A stretch of DNA of 64,000 nt from Streptomyces sp. KL109B (GTDB lineage: Bacteria > Actinomycetota > Actinomycetes > Streptomycetales > Streptomycetaceae): the NCBI RefSeq assembly GCF_030766935.1, contig NZ_JASERL010000007.1:372001-436000 (forward strand), read 5' to 3'. How positions within the stretch are numbered: the first letter of the stretch is position 1; each line of letters opens with the position of its first letter. A program made the translations under genes and the position numbers. Shown here piece by piece: positions 60,891 through 64,000 of this stretch. Below the pieces are notes generated by a model, which searched no databases, was not told the DNA's origin, and saw nothing but the letters and a program-made list of their open reading frames with translations.

Positions 60891-62966
60891 TTGCGCAAGA
60901 ACCCGACCTCCCACAGACCCGCCTCGCCCAGACGCCGGGTCACCGTCACCACCACCGCCGCCGGAGCCGTCGTCGCCCTCCTCGCGATCGCGCTCCAGAC
61001 GGGCCCCGCCACGGCCTACGAAGCCCGTGCGACGGCCCCCGTCAACGCCGACCGCGGCGCCGACCCCGGCTCCCTCCCCGCGAAGCTCTCCCCCGCCAAG
61101 CGCGCCGAGCTGATGCGCGAGGCGAACGCCACGAAGGCCGACACCGCGAAGGACCTCGGCCTCGGCAAGAGCGAGAAACTCGTCGTGCGGGACGTGCTCC
61201 AGGACAAGGACGGCACGACGCACACCCGCTACGAGCGCACGTACGGCGGACTCCCGGTCCTGGGCGGCGACTTGATCGTCGAGGCGACGAAGTCCGGCGC
61301 CACGGAGGGCGTCACCAAGGCGTCCAAGGCCGAGCTCAAGAACGTCGACACGTCCGCCGACGTCGCACCGGCCACCGCCGAGACACAGGCGCTCAAGCTC
61401 GCGAAGCAGGACGGGTCGAAGAAGACGGAGGCCGACAAGGCCCCCCGCAAGGTCGTCTGGCTCGGCCAGGGCGCGACGAAGGGGCAGCCCACCCTCGCGT
61501 ACGAGACGGTCGTCGGCGGTCTGCAGGAGGACGGCACGCCCAACCAGCTGCACGTCATCACCGACGCCACCACCGGCAAGAAGCTGCACGAGTGGCAGGC
61601 GATCGAGACCGGCACGGGCAACACCCAGTACAGCGGCACCGTCACCCTCGGCACCGCGCAGTCCGGCTCCTCGTACACGCTGAACGACACCACCCGCGGC
61701 GCCCACAAGACGTACAACCTGAACCGCGGCACGTCCGGCACCGGCACCCTCTTCTCCGGCTCCGACGACGTGTGGGGCAACGGCTCCGCCTCCAACACCG
61801 AGACGGCCGCCGCCGACGCCCACTACGGCGCCGCCCTGACCTGGGACTACTACAAGAACGTGCAGGGCAGGACCGGCATCCGCGGCGACGGCGTCGGCGC
61901 GTACAGCCGGGTCCACTACGGCAACGCGTACGTCAACGCGTTCTGGGACGACTCCTGCTTCTGCATGACGTACGGCGACGGCACCAGCAACACGCACCCG
62001 CTGACGTCGATCGACGTGGCGGGCCACGAGATGACGCACGGCGTCACGTCGAACACGGCGGGCCTGAACTACTCCGGCGAGTCCGGCGGTCTCAACGAGG
62101 CCACCTCCGACATCTTCGGCAGCGCCGTCGAGTTCTACGCCAACAACTCCACCGACGTGGGCGACTACCTCGTCGGCGAGAAGATCAACATCAACGGCAA
62201 CGGGACGCCGCTGCGCTACATGGACAAGCCGAGCAAGGACGGCGCGTCGAAGGACAGTTGGTACTCCGGCATCGGCTCCGTCGACGTGCACTACTCCTCG
62301 GGCCCCGCGAACCACTTCTTCTACATGCTCAGCGAGGGCAGCGGCACCAAGACGATCAACGGTGTCACCTACAACTCGCCGACCTCCGACGGCCTTCCGG
62401 TCACCGGCATCGGCCGCGACAAGGCCGCGCTGATCTGGTTCAAGGCGCTCACCACGAAGTTCACGTCGACGACGAACTACGCGGGCGCCCGCACCGGCAC
62501 CCTCGCGGCGACCGGTGAGCTGTACGGGACGTCGTCCGCCGAGTACAAGGCGGTGCAGGACGCGTGGGCCGCGGTCAACGTCGGCGCCCGCTCCGGCGGC
62601 GGCGACCCGGGGACCGGCAAGACGTTCACCAACGACACCGACGTGAACATCCCGGACTCCCCGGGAGCCGCCGTCACCTCGAACGTCACCGTCACCGGCA
62701 TCAGCGGCGCGGCGCCCTCCACCCTGAAGGTCGGCGTCGACATCGTGCACACGTGGAGCGGTGACCTCCAGGTCGACCTGGTCGGCCCGAGCGGTCGCAC
62801 GTACCGGCTGCACAGCTCGACGTACGACCCGACGCCGAACATCCAGACCACGTACACGGTCAACGCCTCCGCCGAGACCGCGAACGGCACGTGGAAGCTG
62901 AAGGTCCAGGACCTCGGACCGCAGGACACGGGCTACATCAACAGCTTCAAGCTGACGTTCCCGTAG
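60891..62966 (+). CDS. Secreted M4 (thermolysin-like) metalloprotease with C-terminal P domain
   Basis: 691 residues from a TTG at 60891 with AAGGAG 8 bp upstream. Signal peptide (about 1-42), an FTP/PepSY propeptide (about 90-240; VVRDVLQDKDGTTHTRYERT in parts, TDATTGKKL), then the M4 domain with zinc site HEMTH (His379, Glu380, His383) and Glu403 in GGLNEATSD, and a P/proprotein convertase-type beta domain (about 585-691; VGVDIVHTWSGDLQVDLVGPSG in parts). Extracellular protein degradation. Followed by a strong terminator and a second M4 gene. Confidence 0.96.
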   Translation: MRKNPTSHRPASPRRRVTVTTTAAGAVVALLAIALQTGPATAYEARATAPVNADRGADPGSLPAKLSPAKRAELMREANATKADTAKDLGLGKSEKLVVRDVLQDKDGTTHTRYERTYGGLPVLGGDLIVEATKSGATEGVTKASKAELKNVDTSADVAPATAETQALKLAKQDGSKKTEADKAPRKVVWLGQGATKGQPTLAYETVVGGLQEDGTPNQLHVITDATTGKKLHEWQAIETGTGNTQYSGTVTLGTAQSGSSYTLNDTTRGAHKTYNLNRGTSGTGTLFSGSDDVWGNGSASNTETAAADAHYGAALTWDYYKNVQGRTGIRGDGVGAYSRVHYGNAYVNAFWDDSCFCMTYGDGTSNTHPLTSIDVAGHEMTHGVTSNTAGLNYSGESGGLNEATSDIFGSAVEFYANNSTDVGDYLVGEKININGNGTPLRYMDKPSKDGASKDSWYSGIGSVDVHYSSGPANHFFYMLSEGSGTKTINGVTYNSPTSDGLPVTGIGRDKAALIWFKALTTKFTSTTNYAGARTGTLAATGELYGTSSAEYKAVQDAWAAVNVGARSGGGDPGTGKTFTNDTDVNIPDSPGAAVTSNVTVTGISGAAPSTLKVGVDIVHTWSGDLQVDLVGPSGRTYRLHSSTYDPTPNIQTTYTVNASAETANGTWKLKVQDLGPQDTGYINSFKLTFP

Positions 62967-62992
62967 GCCCCACCGCAAGTCCCACCTCACCC

Positions 62993-63036
62993 GGGCGCGC
63001 CACGGCGGCGGTTCAACTCCCCGCCGTGGCGCGCCC
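62993..63036 (+). terminator. Terminator after the first M4 protease gene
   Basis: GGGCGCGCCACGGCGG (62993-63008) and CCGCCGTGGCGCGCCC (63021-63036) are exact complements over 16 bp with a 12-base loop, 27 bp after the stop codon. It separates the two protease transcripts. Confidence 0.85.
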
Positions 63037-63086
63037 GTTCATGTGCTGTTCGCAATACGGTGGCCGTTTTCCAGTGAACGGACGAA

Positions 63087-63100
63087 TTCCGGTCAACCTG
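63087..63100 (+). promoter_or_regulatory. Motif TTCCGGTCAACCTG, partner of 60734-60747
   Basis: Lies 91 bp before the second metalloprotease start. See the first copy. Two protease genes with the same element, in different positions relative to their starts, suggest common control. Confidence 0.55.
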
Positions 63101-63191
63101 CGATCACGTACATGACATTTACCGACGTCAACTGTCACAGTCTTCCCGCACGGCAAAGCTCACCCCCCACATCACACAAGGAGCTTTCTAC

Positions 63192-64000
63192 GTGAACCCC
63201 CACATACCCGCCCGCCCTGCCCGCACTTCTTCGCGCGGCAGGCGGACCACGCTCCGCGTCGCCACGGCCGTCGCCGCCGGCGCCCTGCTGACCGGCACCC
63301 TCGCCACGACCGGCGCCTCGGCCACCCCCACGGCCTCGGGCGAGAAGCTCGTGGTCAAGGACGTCGTGAAGGACAAGGACGGGACCACCCACACCCGTTA
63401 CGAGCGGACCTACAACGGCCTCCCGGTGCTCGGCGGCGACCTGATCGTCCACCGGAAGAAGTCCGGCGCCCGCGAGGGCGTCACCCGCGCCACGGCCAAG
63501 TCCATCGCCGTGAAGACCGAGGGCGTCTCCCTCAAGGCCGCCCCGACCGGCGCCCGCAAGGTCGTCTGGGCCGCGAGCGGTACGCCGAGACTCGCCTACG
63601 AGAAGGTCGTGAAGTCCGCCAAGAAGGACGGCACGCCGAGCCGCCTGCACGTCATCACGGACGCGGCCACCGGCAAGAAGATCTTCGAGTACGACGACAT
63701 CAGGACCGGCACCGGCGAGTCCCAGTACAGCGGCAGCGTAGAGATCGGAACGAGCGGCTCGGGCTCCTCGTTCACGCTCACCGACGCGACGCGCGGCGGG
63801 CACTCCACGTACGACCTGAAGAACGCCGAGTCCGGCAAGGGCACGCTGTTCGCCGACGCCGACGACAAGTGGGGCGACGGGACGACGAACGACGCCGCGA
63901 CCGCCGGAGTCGACGCCGCCTACGGCGCCCAGGTCACCTGGGACTACTACAAGGCGGTGCACGGCCGCAGCGGGATCAAGGGCGACGGCAAGGGCGCCTA
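63192..64000 (+). CDS. Secreted M4 metalloprotease, paralog of the previous gene (cut by window edge)
   Basis: At least 269 residues; the frame stays open at base 64000. GTG start at 63192 after AAGGAG. Signal peptide (about 1-44, ending near TGASA), then the propeptide, closely alike to its neighbour (VVKDVVKDKDGTTHTRYERT in parts, LPVLGGDLIVH, HVITDAATGKKI), and the beginning of the catalytic domain (YGAQVTWDYYK). The zinc site would lie past the edge. A tandem duplicate of the gene at 60891-62966. Confidence 0.93.
   Translation, partial: MNPHIPARPARTSSRGRRTTLRVATAVAAGALLTGTLATTGASATPTASGEKLVVKDVVKDKDGTTHTRYERTYNGLPVLGGDLIVHRKKSGAREGVTRATAKSIAVKTEGVSLKAAPTGARKVVWAASGTPRLAYEKVVKSAKKDGTPSRLHVITDAATGKKIFEYDDIRTGTGESQYSGSVEIGTSGSGSSFTLTDATRGGHSTYDLKNAESGKGTLFADADDKWGDGTTNDAATAGVDAAYGAQVTWDYYKAVHGRSGIKGDGKGA

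Noticed and set aside
58085..61012. A 975-codon open frame antisense to the ABC exporter genes
   Set aside because: Shadow frame with no domains; the sense strand carries complete Walker and signature motifs.
60633..62990. A 785-codon frame antisense to the first M4 protease
   Set aside because: Val/Gly/Arg-rich shadow; the sense strand has HEMTH and the P domain.

Overview
The window is high-GC actinobacterial DNA. Codon use, GTG/TTG starts, purine-rich ribosome sites, Tat and lipoprotein signals and the gene families all point to Streptomyces. As far as I remember it, the gene order resembles the S. coelicolor region from rmdB/ligA down to the paired neutral zinc proteases (about SCO5495 to SCO5446). 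That comparison is from memory and was not computed.

Layout. 1-7686 (minus): a run of LOG-family protein, SDR, MetE-like methionine synthase, ligA, and a GGDEF-EAL c-di-GMP protein (rmdB-like) cut by the left edge. 7814-13982: small proteins, mnmA, a Tat amidase, a cysteine desulfurase (the sulfur donor type that feeds MnmA), a TetR regulator with an inverted operator, and an alpha/beta hydrolase. 13989-19404: a compact catabolic module of IclR regulator, class III CoA-transferase, citryl-CoA-lyase-like enzyme and acyl-CoA thioesterase, divergent from an MHS-type symporter. 19298-21410: TRIC channel and M1 peptidase. 21676-27965: a five-gene oligopeptide ABC operon with an RNA hairpin after the binding-protein gene. 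28243-36118: the serine/glycine block, with two SseB-domain proteins and then a tandem glycine riboswitch driving gcvT-gcvH-glyA, followed by sdaA.

36064-38466 is the most unusual stretch. The last 53 bp of sdaA are repeated exactly 2,350 bp downstream. Between the copies lie an AbiEi/AbiEii toxin-antitoxin pair, with its own long palindromic operator overlapping the antitoxin start codon, and a broken TPR gene. This looks like a small defence island integrated at the 3' end of sdaA. No integrase is visible.

38516-51319 holds three L,D-transpeptidases, a DoxX protein, a GH25 lysozyme, a GntR regulator, leuA preceded by a 14-residue leader peptide with four consecutive Leu codons, a CabC-like EF-hand protein, a MerR regulator, an ATP-binding anti-sigma-like protein, enoyl-CoA hydratase and glgX. 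51410-56548 holds an AraC/VOC pair and an overlapping ABC exporter plus two-component operon. 56656-56735 is an 80-bp structure with a perfect 36-bp inverted repeat, between divergent ABC genes. 56802-60547 encodes a heterodimeric ABC exporter. In its first subunit, copies of a dispersed intergenic repeat have been absorbed in frame. The window ends in two tandem M4 metalloproteases that share an upstream motif; the second is cut by the right edge.
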